DNA of 64,000 nt from Shewanella baltica. GTDB lineage: Bacteria; Pseudomonadota; Gammaproteobacteria; Enterobacterales; Shewanellaceae. The stretch is from the NCBI RefSeq assembly GCF_900456975.1, contig NZ_UGYM01000002.1, forward strand, positions 310,001 through 374,000. The letters are read 5' to 3'. Positions 63,332-64,000 of this stretch are shown in pieces. The notes under the pieces were generated by a model, which worked only from the letters and a program-made list of their open reading frames with translations, was not told where the DNA came from and searched no databases. Position numbers and translations under genes: made by a program. Position 1 is the stretch's first letter, and each line of letters starts with the position of its first letter.

Positions 63332-64000
63332 ATGATTTTAGGATTAGCCAGAAGCTGGTCGCTTGCTGGTTATGCGGTGGCCACCCTGCTGGTGTTGCCA
63401 CTGGTTGCACTGATATTGCAGGCTCTGCAGCCTGACGAAGCCGTGTTTGGCCATCTGATGGCAACGGTTCTGCCAACTTATATCATCAACAGTTTATTGT
63501 TGATCTTTTGGGTGAGTTTGGGCGCGTTATTACTTGCGTTACCCTGTGCTTGGTTGATGGCTCGCTGTGAATTTGTCGGCAGGCGTTATTTGCAATGGGC
63601 GCTATTATTGCCCCTCGCTATGCCGGGATATATTGTTGCCTACGTTTATACCGATTTGCTCGATTATGCGGGGCCAGTGCAGCGTAGCTTGAGATCGATA
63701 TTTGGCTGGAGTTCACCGCAGGATTATTTCTTCCCCGATATTCGCACCTTAGGCGGCGCGGCGTGCATGTTGTCGCTGGTGTTATTTCCCTATATTTATC
63801 TCTTGGCGCGTACCGCGTTTATGGAGCAATCCTTAAGTTTGGCCCATGCTTCACGCATTATGGGCTGTTCACCCTGGCAGAGTTTTTGGCGGCTTTCTTT
63901 GCCTATGGCAAGGCCTGCACTCGCGGTTGGCGTGGCCTTGGTGGCGATGGAAACCGCCGCCGATTTTGCGACGGTTAACTATTTTGCCTTGCCAACCTTA
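63332..64000 (+). CDS. fbpB: Ferric iron ABC transporter permease, 5' part (runs off window)
   Basis: An open frame from the ATG at 63332 to the window end (223 codons without a stop). It starts MILGLARSWSLAGYAVATLL and shows several membrane helices (LLVLPLVALILQAL, YIINSLLLIFWVSLGALLLALP, WALLLPLAMPGYIVAYVYTD and onward), plus the EAA-loop-like ASRIMGCSPWQSFWRLSLPMARPA before the cut. Typical FbpB permeases are about 540 residues with two such halves. AAGGA lies 6 bases before the ATG. It should be co-transcribed with fbpA. Confidence 0.9.
   Translation, partial: MILGLARSWSLAGYAVATLLVLPLVALILQALQPDEAVFGHLMATVLPTYIINSLLLIFWVSLGALLLALPCAWLMARCEFVGRRYLQWALLLPLAMPGYIVAYVYTDLLDYAGPVQRSLRSIFGWSSPQDYFFPDIRTLGGAACMLSLVLFPYIYLLARTAFMEQSLSLAHASRIMGCSPWQSFWRLSLPMARPALAVGVALVAMETAADFATVNYFALPTL

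Noticed and set aside
1..64000. CRISPR arrays, tRNA or rRNA genes, prophage
   Set aside because: No regularly spaced repeats, no cloverleaf-like or rRNA sequences and no phage structural genes were seen by eye.

Overview
The window looks like chromosome of a Shewanella species from the S. oneidensis/putrefaciens side of the genus. Supporting features are a pentaheme NrfA with divergent narQP, a ttr tetrathionate locus, an ArcA regulator, many small conserved gammaproteobacterial genes (yacL, yqhA, DUF3581, DUF3293) and dispersed repeats. The genus is inferred from overall protein resemblance; no search was run.

Layout. 1-6114: end of hrpB, then mrcB, ppiC, two small membrane proteins and a DUF3581 protein. 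6193-7464: a soluble double-PAS chemoreceptor whose best-placed start codon appears lost. 7833-15811: a complete tetrathionate respiration locus, with ttrBCA divergent from ttrSR. 16172-22628: a four-gene SMC/condensin-like operon ending in a TOPRIM protein, read here as a Wadjet/MksBEFG-type plasmid-restriction system with order C-B-A-D. 23030-25784: a DAACS symporter, a secreted hypothetical and yqhA.

25908-30825 is an AT-rich accessory block bounded by two inverted copies of a ~285 bp multi-hairpin repeat. The stems of the two copies differ by compensatory changes. One copy is split by an IS110-family (IS1111-like) element sitting in a hairpin loop. Between the repeats lie a four-helix membrane protein, a ~330-residue soluble partner broken by a one-base frameshift, and a NERD-domain protein with zinc ribbons. 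The soluble-plus-membrane pair has the layout of lambda RexA/RexB and is the best candidate here for an undescribed system.

30969-43704: fbp, a DPP-IV peptidase, arcA, a DUF3293 gene, a lysine riboswitch driving lysC and an aspartoacylase-like gene, zntB, yacL and narQP. 43930-46796: nrfA, whose terminator is split by a 1420 bp IS4-family element with an 11 bp target duplication and inward-facing hairpin terminators at both ends. 47021-64000: an outer-membrane barrel protein, an isochorismatase-like hydrolase, glnK-amtB, a TPR lipoprotein, aroG, an Atm1-type ABC exporter, several small proteins, an FMN-binding glutamate-synthase-like protein, a histidine phosphatase, fpr, a GST-like protein, and a Fur-boxed ferric iron ABC system whose permease runs off the window.

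Anaerobic respiration is a theme: ttr, nrfA/narQP and arcA lie within 40 kb, and the ttr and nrfA upstream regions carry an identical FNR-like 14-mer.
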